DNA of 64,000 bases from contig NC_052102.1 of assembly GCF_012273895.1 (NCBI RefSeq), positions 9,976,002 through 10,040,001 on the forward strand. The letters are read 5' to 3'. The notes under the pieces were generated by a model, which ran no database searches, had not been told where the DNA came from, and saw nothing but the letters and a program-made list of their open reading frames with translations. Position 1 is the stretch's first letter, and the number at the start of each line of letters is the position of its first letter. This document shows, one piece after another, positions 20,093-30,892 of this stretch. This DNA is from Zerene cesonia. Taxonomy: Eukaryota; Arthropoda; Insecta; Lepidoptera; Pieridae. The position numbers were made by a program, and so were the translations under genes.

Positions 20093-20210
20093 TTCACAAC
20101 AATACTAGTATTTTTCATTCATTATTATTTTCAGTTTATATTAAAAATTATTCACAACAATATTAGTATTTTTCGTTCATTATTGTTTTCAGCTTATATT
20201 AAAAATTATT
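20093..20210. repeat. 58-bp tandem repeat, two copies plus a partial
   Basis: Units start at 20093 and 20151 with TTCACAACAATA and end with TATATTAAAAATTATT. They differ at only a few positions. A third partial unit (TTTTCAGCATATATTAAAAA) lies at about 20003-20030, separated by unrelated sequence. The small frames across it are byproducts. Confidence 0.75.
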
Positions 20211-20282
20211 TTATAGTTTTTAGTTTGATGTGCTTGAAAAGCGTGTTTTTTAGTTTTTTAAAACTATATTTTATTTTTATTG

Positions 20283-20350
20283 TGCGTCCCCACCGGGAAT
20301 CGAACCCAGGACTCCTCGGTTCTACGCTCACACGTAAACCGCTGTTACTA
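20283..20350 (-). repeat. tRNA-like SINE head (family T)
   Basis: On the minus strand GTCCTGGGTTCGATTCCCGG is a B-box and T-arm, followed by GTGGGGACGCAC as in the complete copy at 51.27-51.49 kb. The A-box side (right) is degraded, so this is not a functional tRNA. Confidence 0.6.
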
Positions 20351-20874
20351 ACACAGAAGTGTACTAATTTTACTATTCATTTTTGTAACAAACCCGTTCT
20401 AATTTTGCGAAGAGTCTCACAAATAGTCATCCCCTATACTTAACTTGTTATTGAATAATCTTGAATAATCCGAAAAAAATATCAAACCCTTATATCACAT
20501 AGGCTTTTATTACTTTAGGAAATATGTAATTTAGATAAAAGAAGGTAACAGTTAACAGACAACAAAGATCATACAATCATGTCAATATGTTAGTTATTCA
20601 AGGTCTGCAATTGTGTTTATGCATTCCACGCTACAGTTTTACTGCGTGAAGTGGTATGTGGGATTCGCCTAAAGGCATACCCACTAAAACCTTACTATAA
20701 CCATCGTACACATTCGACGGTAGTTTTAACATACCTGTTAATGGCTTAACACCCGCACCGTCTGAGTGAAATGTCAAAATGATCCTCAAGTATAATGTAA
20801 ATATGTTGCAGCTGGTAGAGGAAGCTCCTTCAACTCTGATTCTCATTGACGTCTTTTAAAGTACAACTTCATAG
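20351..20874. other. no gene seen
   Basis: Non-coding A+T-rich DNA. The minus-strand 71-codon frame (20846-20631) lacks any recognisable feature. Confidence 0.35.
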
Positions 20875-21140
20875 CAAGCAGGTGAGCTGGTGTTTCGCCT
20901 GATGGTAAGCGATCACTACTGCCCATGAACATTCGCAGTCTCTTCGAATACGCTATACGTCGCCCCCTTTTGAGGGTTACCTTATCCCAAGTTAACATTC
21001 AAACATTTATTTATTTGTACCAAGAAAGGATTAATAGAAATAATGGACTCAGAAGGATGAGGAAAAGGAAACGATATGTTGAAAAGAAAACCATGTTTTA
21101 TCTGCTATCACAAACTGGATATCAGATACAACATGGGAAG
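20875..21140 (+). repeat. LINE-derived repeat (family Z)
   Basis: CAGGTGAGCTGGTGTTTCGC, CTGATGGTAAGCGATCAC and CTGCCCATGAACATTCGCAG are followed by GAGGGTTACC and a GGATGAGGAAAAGGAAACG stretch. The same order occurs inverted at 61.38-61.55 kb, and the AGGATTGGGAAGGGTGAGG part appears alone at 25.02 kb. Confidence 0.55.
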
Positions 21141-22072
21141 TTATGAGAATGGATTTAAATAGATTTAACCTTCATAATTGGTAGCTTTACTTTGTTGTTT
21201 TGGGGCAGTAAAATATATGGTACCTGATTTAGACACCAAGCATTGTATGGTATTGATGCTGTAGTTATATATCATATTTTTATTTCATTATTATGATTTT
21301 ATTCAATTATGTGTGCTGATTGTATTTATATTACGTTATACTAGTTTATGTTATACGATCCACTTCGGCTTCACCCGTACTAGGTACTTTTTCTTTGTCT
21401 TCATAAGAACCATCCTTGTACCTTCACAGAAAAGTTAAAAAAGGGTTGCTGAATCGGCCGAGCAGTTGTTGAGTTTAACATTTACCAACACATTTGGCGA
21501 TTAATTTTTATTTAAAAAGAAAGATTATTGTATTTATTTTTTCTTTTCGTATAAATGCTGCCACTATGAAGAGGACAAAGTGATGTCCACTGAAGATCAG
21601 TGGAGTCCAAGCACGTCTAAGAAACTCATATCCCAATGTGGATATCCATTTTATATTTTAGTTATATTTCTGTCCTTTCTTATTATAAAATCTTCATTAT
21701 AATATTTTTTCTTAACTGGTATAAATAAACGTATTTCCTTTATTTCTTTCTAAAATACATCAACGCATTCGCCTGAAATTTTAAATCGACTTGCAAAGGA
21801 GGTCCTCAATAAGACTGTCTTTAATGTGTTTGTTACCTCATAGCTTTTTACCGGGTAAACCGATTTTGAAGATTATTTCGTTATTCAACAGCTGATGCCT
21901 TCCCACTTGTGGTCCCACGAACATTTGGTATAGTTCTGATAGTTTTTGTTTAAAATAATGATACCGTATTGTCGTAGTGTGTCAACGTGGTGATCTGGTT
22001 TCCATCGAAGTAAAGAAGAGTAAGAACTAAAGAAAGTAAGTGTATTGCTGAGGGGATCGCAGATGAATTTTA
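21141..22072. other. no gene seen; degraded Helitron-like piece
   Basis: About 21355-21490 (CCACTTCGGCTTCACCCGTA and GAATCGGCCGAGCAGTTG) resembles a decayed CTAG-family element. The rest is A+T-rich and without support for a gene. Confidence 0.35.
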
Positions 22073-22205
22073 ACCAGCTCCCGTGGCCTCTTCACTTAAG
22101 CGGCTCAACGGAACACAGTGGGGTTTTGATCGGTAAGAATCCGACATAACCCACGGCTCCATCCCCGGGGGCCGTGGGTATCTATGCAAGATTTCCCCAC
22201 TATAA
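22073..22205 (-). repeat. interspersed repeat (family S)
   Basis: GCGGCTCAACGGAACACAGT, ATCCGACATAACCCACGGCT and CCGTGGGTATCTATGCAAG match the family-S copies at 57.67 kb (same orientation) and at 4.64 and 62.70 kb (opposite). The CCCACGGC...GCCGTGGG pair forms a short stem. Confidence 0.55.
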
Positions 22206-22501
22206 TAATAAAAAAAATTAAAGGACCTGCTTCTGAGGCTGGAGGCTAATTCACATATTAGCAGTTTCCAAGGTGAAATCATGAATTGTTATTGCGTATA
22301 ATTTGATTTAAGGTAAAATACATATGTCAATAAAGTACGGAAGCAGCAGGGCAGTGTTGTTGCCGTCATAGATTTAAAATGTGTAAAATATACCCAAATT
22401 GTAAATAACATTTTTAAGCGTTTTTTTAACTTTATATACAGAAATACGTTTATAACTATTCGAATTTTTTAGTAGAATCAAGAAAAAATATTGTTATAAA
22501 A

Positions 22502-22719
22502 TCCTTCTAATGTTATTAATGCGAAAGTTTGTGACAATGTGTGTATGTTTTTTACTCTTTCACGCAAAACCTACTGAACTGTTATGTACCAAATTTCATT
22601 GCAATCAGTGCAATGAAATTATAACAGCTGGACAACTGGAATAACATATAGGCAACTTTTTATCACGATATTCCTACGGGATACTGATTTACGCGGGTGA
22701 AACCGCGGGGCGCAACTTG
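22502..22719 (+). mobile_element. Helitron-like element (family A) with inner inversion
   Basis: Starts TCCTTCTAATGTTATTAATG and ends with the CGCGG/CCGCG hairpin then CGCAACTTG. The core contains an extra inverted piece: AATTTCATTGCA and TGCAATGAAATT flank ATCAG, so part of the element is present in both orientations. Confidence 0.7.
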
Positions 22720-23660
22720 TATCATATAAAGTATTGTTTAGAACAGTCTCAATGTGGGCAACAGCGTTCCCTAGTGGCCGCTGAAGGCTTAAGAGAGGGC
22801 GGTAAGAGGTCCAGAAAAATTTGGGGGGCGTTGAAGTGGGTTTGGGCGATTTTCAATATATTTTTTTTATTTATTGAAATTAAAACCTGTCTAGTCAGCT
22901 CCATTGCCGACTATGACATAAAAAACTAAGCAAATATTATTTTGAAGATTTGTCGCGACTTGGGAAGGATTTCAAAAATTTTATAATTTTTTTCAACAAA
23001 ACGGGCACCGGTGTATTTGGGAGGGGGGGGTTCCACTGCAGTCTAAAATGGTACTAAATGACAACAACCCATGGAGTTATTCCGTAACAAAAAGTACAGA
23101 TAAATTAAGGACCTCCTTCGTTTTTGGGAAAGTCGGTAAATACAATAAACTGCTTTTGAGAAAATTTTAGTATAAATTAATATCTGATGCCTTTATTTCT
23201 TTATATATGAGACTTTATGCAATTTAAAGATTTATTTTTGTTAAATTCATATCGGGTTTCAAGTACGAAATCTAAAAAAATAGGAAGCAATTATGTAAGA
23301 GTGTTGGAATTATACCAGTTGCTTTGGTAACAAAAACTATTCATACCGGGAGAAATATCTGAGGAACATTTTATTTAAAATCAGCCAACACTTTAAAATT
23401 GCCTACAACAGGACAAAAATTACATCAAATAATATTTTTAATAGAATTAGAACAAACATTTTTAAATAAAAATTTCAGATTCATTCTAAAAGTCTATGAT
23501 AATTCTATATCATTTTAATAGCAATTGATCGTACCCTATAAAGTTTTAAAAAGAGTTTTTACCACCAAGGATGGATCCTTATTTAATACTTACCTCATAT
23601 TTAAAGAATTGATGTATTTTTTGTTGTATCTGTTTAATGGCATGAGCTTGTAATCCATAC
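22720..23660. other. no gene seen upstream of ush promoter
   Basis: A+T-rich with a G-run (GGGAGGGGGGGGTTCC-type, near 23020) and no supported exon. CCTCCTTCGTTTTTGGGAAA near 23110 is a repeat word. Confidence 0.35.
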
Positions 23661-23699
23661 GTTTAAATTTCGAATTCAAATTTGAAATGCATTCCATTT

Positions 23700-23948
23700 T
23701 CATTTTCGAAAATTTCCAAAGATGCACAATTTTCGAAAACGCGACTATCTCTCAAGAGGGAACGGTAGGCGGGGCCAAATCCAGCCCTCGCCTTTCCGCG
23801 AATTGGCACCTTATTATAAACTACGCCTCTAGTATGCCTCCGACCGCCGATCCGAGCGGACGTGTGTTGAATCAAACCAAGTTGTTGGATATTATCGTGA
23901 ATATAAGTGCAGTGTGACATGGTGGTGCCTAGAGGAGCATGCTAGGTC
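23700..23948 (+). promoter_or_regulatory. ush promoter and 5' leader
   Basis: A GC-richer island with a GC box (GGCGGGG, about 23769), an inverted CCAAT (ATTGG, about 23802) and TATAAA at 23815-23820, about 130 nt before the start codon. If the TATAAA is used, transcription starts near 23845-23850. The leader holds several ATGs: 23834 (28 codons including stop, only if the start is further upstream), 23919 (9 codons including stop) and 23939 (overlaps the main start). Confidence 0.5.
23919..23945 (+). promoter_or_regulatory. upstream ORF in ush leader
   Basis: ATG GTG GTG CCT and onward encodes MVVPRGAC and stops with TAG at 23943-23945, 3 nt before the main ATG. Confidence 0.5.
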
Positions 23949-23977
23949 ATGTCTCGAAGGAAGCAGAGCAATCCTAA
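23939..23977 (+). promoter_or_regulatory. overlapping upstream ORF in ush leader
   Basis: ATG at 23939 opens MLGHVSKEAEQS and stops with TAA at 23975-23977, inside coding exon 1 in another frame. Ribosomes starting here bypass the main ATG, so use of this ATG would repress translation. Confidence 0.5.
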
Positions 23978-23988
23978 ACCGTTGAAAC
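23949..23988 (+). CDS. ush: FOG/u-shaped family cofactor, first coding exon
   Basis: ATG at 23949 opens MSRRKQSNPKPLK plus one base (C), then a consensus GTAAGT donor at 23989. The N-terminal MSRRKQxxP motif recruits the NuRD complex through RBBP4/Caf1-55 and occurs in FOG, SALL, BCL11 and ZNF423/521 proteins. The SNP-(K/R)-x-x-K continuation and a donor splitting the next (probably Arg) codon fit FOG (vertebrate ZFPM1/2, fly u-shaped), a multi-zinc-finger partner of GATA factors acting in blood, heart and dorsal tissue development. No later exon is seen in the following 40 kb, consistent with a large first intron. A spalt- or BCL11-type gene is the main alternative; those I recall read AKPQ or GKPQ after RRKQ. 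Confidence 0.75.
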
Positions 23989-23999
23989 GTAAGTTTTTT

Positions 24000-24955
24000 T
24001 TTTAATATTATTTTCCCATCAATTTATGTAGTCTTGAAAACACTTCGAAAACTTAGTCCGAAGTAAACTTTTTAGTTCAAAGTTGATATGTCGTTTTTAA
24101 CTCGAATATTTCTATTTTTTTGTTGTTTACTTATGATCTGTAGAAATAAGAAATACCAATGTAGATATTTATATAAAGTCCGCTGTTGAATTAGGTATTA
24201 TTTATAGCTTTACGTTACCTATAATTTTATTTCTTTTATATTGGAAACCAACTGATTAATTACATTAAATTTATGTAAGATTTTCTTTTTAATACTTCAT
24301 TGTTAATGTTAATATTTAAATAACAAACGCATATATATTTAATTGCTTATTGATAGTAAACGGGATTCTAGCATTAATTAATATTCAAATACGATAAAAT
24401 ATATATTAGATGTTGTTAAGTACTATGAGTATTTTATGCAATCGATATTAAATTCTATTTAAGTATGTGTTTTAAATGTAACATCGAATTACAGAGGCCG
24501 TTTTAGTTAAAATAGACTTATCTATGTTTTTTATTGAGTCAAGATTTTTAAGTCGTTATCTCACATTACAGCTGGTCTACTGAAATTGACAACCCCATAT
24601 GGGATTCGAATGGGATTATTGGTCTTAAGACTGTCCCATATGCTCAGAATGGGACTATTATTTAAACTTAAATAGATCAAAAATTATTTTCATGAATTTT
24701 TAACATACTTTAAACGTAATTTATTCACGATATAATCGAGTTAAATCAAACACAACTATTTGTTTACTGGTTGAAAGTTGATATGACATAAATTAAATTA
24801 AAATTTGATAATTTTTAAATATGACGTTCTAATGATATCACTTTTTAGAACGGGGTTGACCTCTTAATATGTAAGTCAAAATATTTTGTTATATTTAAAA
24901 ATGTGTTCTTACTTATAGCTGACTATGAAAAAAGAGGTTAATTATTTCAATTTGA
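24000..24955. other. A+T-rich intronic spacer
   Basis: No repeat or motif cluster recognised except an imperfect inverted arrangement near 24590-24655 (CCCCATATGGGATTCG and GTCCCATATGC, GAATGGGAC). Confidence 0.35.
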
Positions 24956-24959
24956 TAAG

Positions 24960-25080
24960 TAGGTATGCAAGGTTTGAGAAATGGAATAGTGAATACATTT
25001 ACTACAGAATAAAGGACTTGGAAGGATTGGGAAGGGTGAGGAATAGGAAACGCTTCGTTTTAGGAAGGCTTCCAGATAAT
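24960..25080 (+). repeat. LINE-derived repeat fragment (family Z)
   Basis: GGAAGGATTGGGAAGGGTGA and GGAATAGGAAACGCTTCG match the G/A-rich part of the copy at 20.9-21.1 kb. Confidence 0.4.
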
Positions 25081-25184
25081 TCGAAAATTCTTATATTTAA
25101 CTGAAACGCAAATATTAATTGTTATTCAATAGCGAAGGTACCTGTGGAAATCATTAAATATTACGCATTTTTATCAATTTTTAT

Positions 25185-25440
25185 TTTCATATTGTAAAGG
25201 CGAAAGTGTGTTTGTTGGTTTGTCTCTATTTCACGTCGCAACGGAGCGATGCTATGATATTATAATTTTGTGTCAGTAGACAGCGCGCTCGATAGTGACA
25301 TAGTGACATGGGAAACGTTTTATTTCGATGAGTTTCTTTTGAAAACACGCACGAAGCTGCGGGAAGTGAGCTAGTTTTGATTAAATTTACATACAGAGTA
25401 TATATACCGTACGGATTATACCGCTTTAAGACCATATTGA
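25185..25440 (+). mobile_element. degraded Helitron-like repeat (family E)
   Basis: TTTCACGTCGCAACGGAGCG, then GATGCTATGATATTATAATT and GTGTCAGTAGACAG, match the order at 7.86-7.92 kb. The minus-strand frame here is incidental. Confidence 0.4.
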
Positions 25441-27680
25441 TGTACCACCATTTTGTTCATTCTAACGTTAAAAAACTGTGACGAATGAACATCAAAAAAA
25501 ATGATTTTTGAATGCACTCGTTGCCTAAAATTATATTTTTGTGTGTCCTTCGACTGTGCTGTCTTTGAGTCGTAAAATTATTTAGCGCCTTTAGCCAAAT
25601 ATCGCTTAAATATGTCAGAGTATAAATAATAAGGCTGTGGTCTAAAATTACAAAAACATATTCGGACATTTCAAAGTTATTATATACAATAAATTATGTA
25701 TAAGTTGATTGAAAATACAAAATTTGCCTCAAGATAAATAATTAATGGTCATTGACATTAATATTCCAATGTGATTCACTTATGTTCGACTTGACACGAA
25801 TGACTTGTACAATATTGCATATGACGTCATGAATTTCTATTATTTATTGTTAATTCATCATAAAATTTATCCGCGGATAAAACTCTCATGGGGATATAAA
25901 CTCTCATATCCTATAGTAATTTAACTAAGTTATTCATTTCTAGTAAGTAAAATTTTCAATAGAACATAAACTACGCTGGACTTTAGAGGACAGATACAAA
26001 TGCCTGGGGCGTCAACATTTTTTTTTAAATTCCAATCAAATCGGTGTTAGAGTTTAGCTAGAGAAGCGTATTAGATAGACATGATAGACGTTATGAATTT
26101 AGCCCTGAATATTACAGTAAGGAAAGGTTCTGAATGTTGCTATGAGGCGGTAAGAGTTCCATAAGTAATGGGGCGCATCATGGTTGTACAGAAATTTTCA
26201 TTACATGTCTGGAGAGCCCTTAGCGCATAACAAAATAGAAAATTTAGTTGTGGGTAAAAGACCTAAACTCTTCATTATACTCTGCTATCGACTCTACATT
26301 ACAAATATCAAATAATTCAACGCTACATTGTAATATTATGTTGAGCTCTATTATTCAAGTGTATATAATATAGTGATAATGTTGTGATTCAGGAATTAGG
26401 ATGTACAAGCATTTAACGTGAAAAACATTAAAATTGTTTTAAGTAATAAAAACCTGTGCATCGTGTTATGGTGAACTAATTACATAATATTCAATTATAC
26501 ATATAGCTTTCTGTATAACGTATTTATTAGTTTTTATAAAAACTTATATTTTAATTTTTTGTGGCGCAATCAAATGATTAAAATAAATAATTGAATATGA
26601 GTAGTAATCAAGAACAATATTACAAGCATACAACCACATTTCATAAGTTTTGAACTTTAAAAAGAAGTTATAAAAAAACAACCTAATACATACATACGTA
26701 ACTAAAATTGATTATCCTTTTTTATATTAATTAGGTCTTTGATATAAAATTGTCGTTATTTATACTATGTGTACTACATAGTTCCAATTGAAATGTTGAC
26801 GAAAGAAATTAGTTTTTGTAACATTTCTTACATAGGCAGTGAGGTTAGAAATTTTTAGAACTCTGTTGGATTCTAAAAAGTATCAAAATTTATTATTTTA
26901 GGTGAACACATTACTTTAATACATTACTCGAATAAAGCTTAAAAAATCATACATTTATTTATTTATTTATTTAAAGAAAAGCTTACCAACTAGATGCATA
27001 ATTTCTTGTTAAAACTATTTAAATATACATCAACACATTAGTACATATATATCTAAATTATAGGCAGGCACAGCTTTACCAGCATTAAAAATAAAGGTAA
27101 AAATTTAATATACAACTAAAAATATTTAAATTTAATATAATTGGCTTGAGGCATTAAATATTTGCTTCTTGAACAAGCTCAATTTAGAAAGCATAGAGAG
27201 CACATAAATACATAAACAAATAATTATTTTCAACAAAAAACTACACTGCGAAGTATATCGCTTTCAAATTGTAAGAACTAAATTTAAATAGGACATGGGA
27301 AATGTCAGCTTTCAAATTAAAAAAAACCCAAAGTAAAAAACGAAGATCTCCATGTTTGTCGACCTGAGAGCTTTTTCTAAGTCCTTTAAAAAGAAACAAT
27401 TCGCTTGGATAATTCATAATGAATCACGTACCACGAGTATGTATCATATGCTATGAATCAACACAACCTGTCGATTATATTTTTATAGAAGCATTTTTGT
27501 TTGCACGACCGACTCAAAGTGCGGCTGAGGTCAACATACGCTTATCTTTAAAAGTATTCTTTGATTGTTTATTTATCAGTGCTGTTGTGATATGTAATTA
27601 TAACATCGTGGAAACAACCAGCATATCGGGATGGGATTACCGCAGCGTGTGGGTAATAGCTACATTGGTTTGTATGTGTG
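25441..27680. other. no gene seen
   Basis: A+T-rich DNA with TGACGTCA at 25822-25829 (CATATGACGTCATG) and a TTTA microsatellite at about 26951-26974. The plus-strand frame at 27419-27685 (88 codons) is hydrophobic in places but has no recognisable domain, promoter or splice context. Confidence 0.35.
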
Positions 27681-27682
27681 AG

Positions 27683-27953
27683 TGATTATAACATTTAGAA
27701 ATTAAAAACTTTTCAACGGATTTTAAACGCGATTTATTCATTATATTATTAACCCGACGTTTCGAACACTTTACAGCGAGCGTGGTCACGGGGAGACTGA
27801 CTGACTGACCACGCTCGCTGTAAAGTGTTCAAGACGTCGGGTTAATAATATAATGAATAAATCGCGTTTAAAATCCGTTGAAAAGTTTTTAATTTCTAAA
27901 TGTATAATACTCGCGTGAAACCAAACACAAGAAAATACTATGATTATAACATT
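27683..27953. mobile_element. fold-back element with 98-bp arms and target duplication
   Basis: Arms 27691-27788 and 27806-27903 are inverted and nearly identical (two or three mismatches, near ACGTTTCGAACAC versus GTGTTCAAGACGT). The loop is 17 nt with GACTGACTGAC. TGATTATAACATT occurs at 27683-27695 and 27941-27953, a 10-13-bp target duplication. The right side carries 37 extra nt beyond the arm, so one arm is longer: the element looks like a head-to-head dimer that inserted once. It is noncoding. Confidence 0.75.
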
Positions 27954-27989
27954 CTTACTTAAGTCCTTTTACACTTGGATATATAAAAA

Positions 27990-28120
27990 AGAGGAACCTT
28001 TCTTTTCTTTGTTCACTCAAAAACCGCTTGACCGATTTTAAAAATTCTTTCACTGTTGGAAAGCTGCAACTTCACTGGGTCACATAGGCTATATATGTAC
28101 TACGGGCGAACAGTCAATTT
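27990..28120 (+). mobile_element. Helitron-like element (family B)
   Basis: ACTCAAAAACCGCTTGACCG, AAATTCTTTCACTGTTGGAA and ATATGTACTACGGGCGAA follow family-B order. Confidence 0.55.
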
Positions 28121-28755
28121 ATTATAAGAAAATGTGTTTGTTAGTCTTCACTTCACGAATAAACGAGACGGCTATAAATACACTACTTTTAACAGCGATG
28201 CAACATATTATATCCATGGGAATATTCTATGCCTACGTGGGCTAAGTCGCCTGTAAAGTTAGAACCTATTATGATATTTATATCAGCGCCATCTGGTAGC
28301 GAAATCACTAAAACTTATAGTTTAACTAGACCATAAATAATAGAGATTAGAGATACATTATTGTGATAAAATATTCATGTATAATTTTTTCTTAGTGCGT
28401 AACGAAATCTGCTCTAAAAGTTAAGGGTCACTAACCACTTAATTTACGGTATTCATTATCATATTTAAGTGTTTACAACGAGTTTAGTATTTATTCCAAT
28501 AATGTCATTATACTACAGACATATAAAAGGGAGCATTGGTTTCTATATTCAGCTCTGTACACATTTTTAAAATTTTTAAATTCTGCCATAGATAATATAT
28601 ACTTAAATAATATATACTTAACGCTTAAATAGATTTTTAGTACTAGAGCGCATTAAAAGGTAACCCATAGATAGACGTAGGCCATAATTGTAGCTGTTAT
28701 TGTTAATTAATAGTATTGGCGTCGTGGTGTATAAAGCCTTTAACACTCAGGGATC
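28121..28755. other. no gene seen
   Basis: Includes TTCACTTCACGAATAAACGA (about 28146) and GCGCCATCTGGTAGCGA (about 28286), words of degraded repeats. No coding support. Confidence 0.35.
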
Positions 28756-28764
28756 ACATACAAG

Positions 28765-28995
28765 GTGATGGGTACCTGTGAAGTTCCCTCTCTAAAGTGG
28801 CTCAACGGAACATAGTTACGGGAGTCCATCATTGCGGTGGGAGTCCGACATAGCCCAGAACCTTCCCCGAATGCGTTAAAGCATTCTCAACTCTAAAAAC
28901 AACACGCACGTATTTTAGATCAAGCACATATCCAATGGCGAAAGAATGTTTAAAATCCATTGGCTTCGCGGGCGAAGATGCGGGCGGATAGCTAG
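28765..28995. repeat. family-S repeat next to a Helitron-like 3' end
   Basis: 28765-28880 (AGTGGCTCAACGGAACATAG, AGTCCGACATAGCCCAGAA) is an inverted family-S copy. 28920-28995 (CAATGGCGAAAGAATGTTTA to GGCGGATAGCTAG) is the plus-strand end of a family-B element. Confidence 0.5.
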
Positions 28996-29079
28996 TAGCT
29001 ATATAGTACAATTGAAACTTAATCACAGATATCGATCAAGCAATAATTAAACCCCATAAACGGTACAAAATAGGCAGGA

Positions 29080-29290
29080 AACCATTTGGAATGGTCACAA
29101 TAGCGGCCCTGTCGCGAACCTTCGCGGACGCCCTCACAATAACCCTTTGACTCGGCCGCCGTGAGCGCTTGTGCAGCCGGTGTCAACCATTTTGTTTGGC
29201 CTTATCTTGTACAGTGGCAGATAAATAAACGAGCTATCGATTTGCGTGTGCAAATTATTTATTGTCCACGGTTCGGAGCTAGGATGACAC
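29080..29290. promoter_or_regulatory. repeat-poor CpG-containing island with GATA sites
   Basis: Contains TCGCGAACCTTCGCGGACGC, CTCGGCCGCCGTGAGCGC, TTATCT (29202-29207) and AGATAA (29219-29224). It is GC-rich against A+T-rich flanks and matches no repeat in the window. It is a candidate enhancer or alternative promoter of the presumed ush transcript. Confidence 0.35.
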
Positions 29291-30890
29291 AACGCTAGAT
29301 ATGATCGACCGACTTAAAAAAAAATACCTTTTATGAGTTTTGTTCGAACGGTCACTTCTTAAATCAAAATGCCTTAAAGTTCATGTTAGTCCAGTATTGT
29401 ATATCTCATATTGACTTCAATATTTCAATGTATAATAGTTCCTATTGGATACACAAGACTGCAATTTCTATAGGAGGAAATACTTGATTTAATTACAATA
29501 GTAACGACTGTTTTTTTTAAACTATAAAGGTCTAAATCTAATATTTAGACTTTTATAGTTAAAAACATCCCTAGTCGAAAGTAAAATAGAGAGTAAAATG
29601 GTTTTTCCCGCATACAACTCTTTCCCGTGGGAATTCCTTGATGAAACTATGCTGTATCATTTCTCAAATCTCAAACTATTTCTTTATCAAATTTCATCCA
29701 AAAGGGTTAAGTGGTTTAGGCGTGAAGAACAGACAGATACTATCACATCAATAGTAGCTGGGACATTATATTGTGCCTTAAATAAACTCATATATATATG
29801 TGCAAGCAAATCTCGCGTGTGAGTCATTAAACACAGTTTGGGACCCCGCTATCGGCCGACCATGTAGACGCGTGCAAGTAACTTCAGCTACACTATCTGA
29901 GCAACAAATGTGATGGACTCTAACACTTGTAACTGTGCTAAAAGTTCGTCTTTTATGTGTTGTTTTTGATAAATAGCTGGAGCAAATGCTGTTTTCTTAA
30001 CCCACTTCGAAAGAATGAGGATTATCAATTAGATTGTATTTTTTGTGCTTGTTATAATAATTTTCTGGGTGAACCGATTTTTAAGATTTAATTTTTTTAT
30101 TTCAAAACCGGTCCCAACATGTGGTCCCATATATATTTGCTCTAGTTCTAGTTTGACAATTTGAAGGTTTAATTCATTGTTAAAAATAATTATTTAAGTA
30201 AGTAAATATATAATTATTATTTAAGTTTGATATAGTTTTATAGCAATCAAACAAAATGAGACCTTATACATGTTATCGGTAACCATTGAATATCAATTGA
30301 AAATTTAAAATGGTTTCATAATTATTTTGAATAATTCTGATAAAATTACCTGTTTAAAAGCAATAACTATTATAATTAGGAATAAATAATATAATACTAT
30401 CATAAACGTCTGCTTTTACATATTACAATACAAAATAACTTGAAACCGTGAAACATTATTAAAGTTATATATACTATAATTATGTTAGATATTACGTAAA
30501 AATTCAGTTTGGCATATTTCTGATTTTATCACGTATTGTCCTATCATTTTTATATATTTTTTAGAACGTTGATGTTTTTAAACACCCTGTATATGATTAA
30601 ATGTTAACAGCCAACCTAATGAATATATCGTTGATAAAATCGACGGGATGCATCTCAAAATAAATGCAACCTTGTTTGGTGGCTGATAAAAGAAATACTT
30701 CATTATATTGTGTACGTGAAATGTAAGTTTTTTATTTAGATGACTTTAGTAAATGTCATCTGTATACCATAGATTACAGAGATCGAAAAACAACAGCTCT
30801 GCCCTTTTTTGTTCATAAACAAGCAGAACATGTTGTATTTTTGTTATTTTTTTTTAATACTTAATTGAAACAGTATTTCATTTGTAAAGA
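29291..30890. other. no gene seen; one degraded repeat
   Basis: 29595-29770 (GTGGGAATTCCTTGATGAAA through GGTTAAGTGGTTTAGGCGTG) is a decayed Helitron-like copy similar to 53.53-53.74 kb. The rest is A+T-rich spacer. Confidence 0.35.
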
Positions 30891-30892
30891 GT

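Noticed and set aside
27419..27685. 88-codon plus-strand frame with hydrophobic stretches
   Set aside because: No domain, promoter, Kozak context or splice signal; the A+T-rich composition explains the hydrophobic residues.
27780..27845. Possible hammerhead ribozyme in the fold-back element
   Set aside because: Only a TTCGAAACGTC-like half is present, in altered form; the CTGANGA half and a stem II could not be placed.
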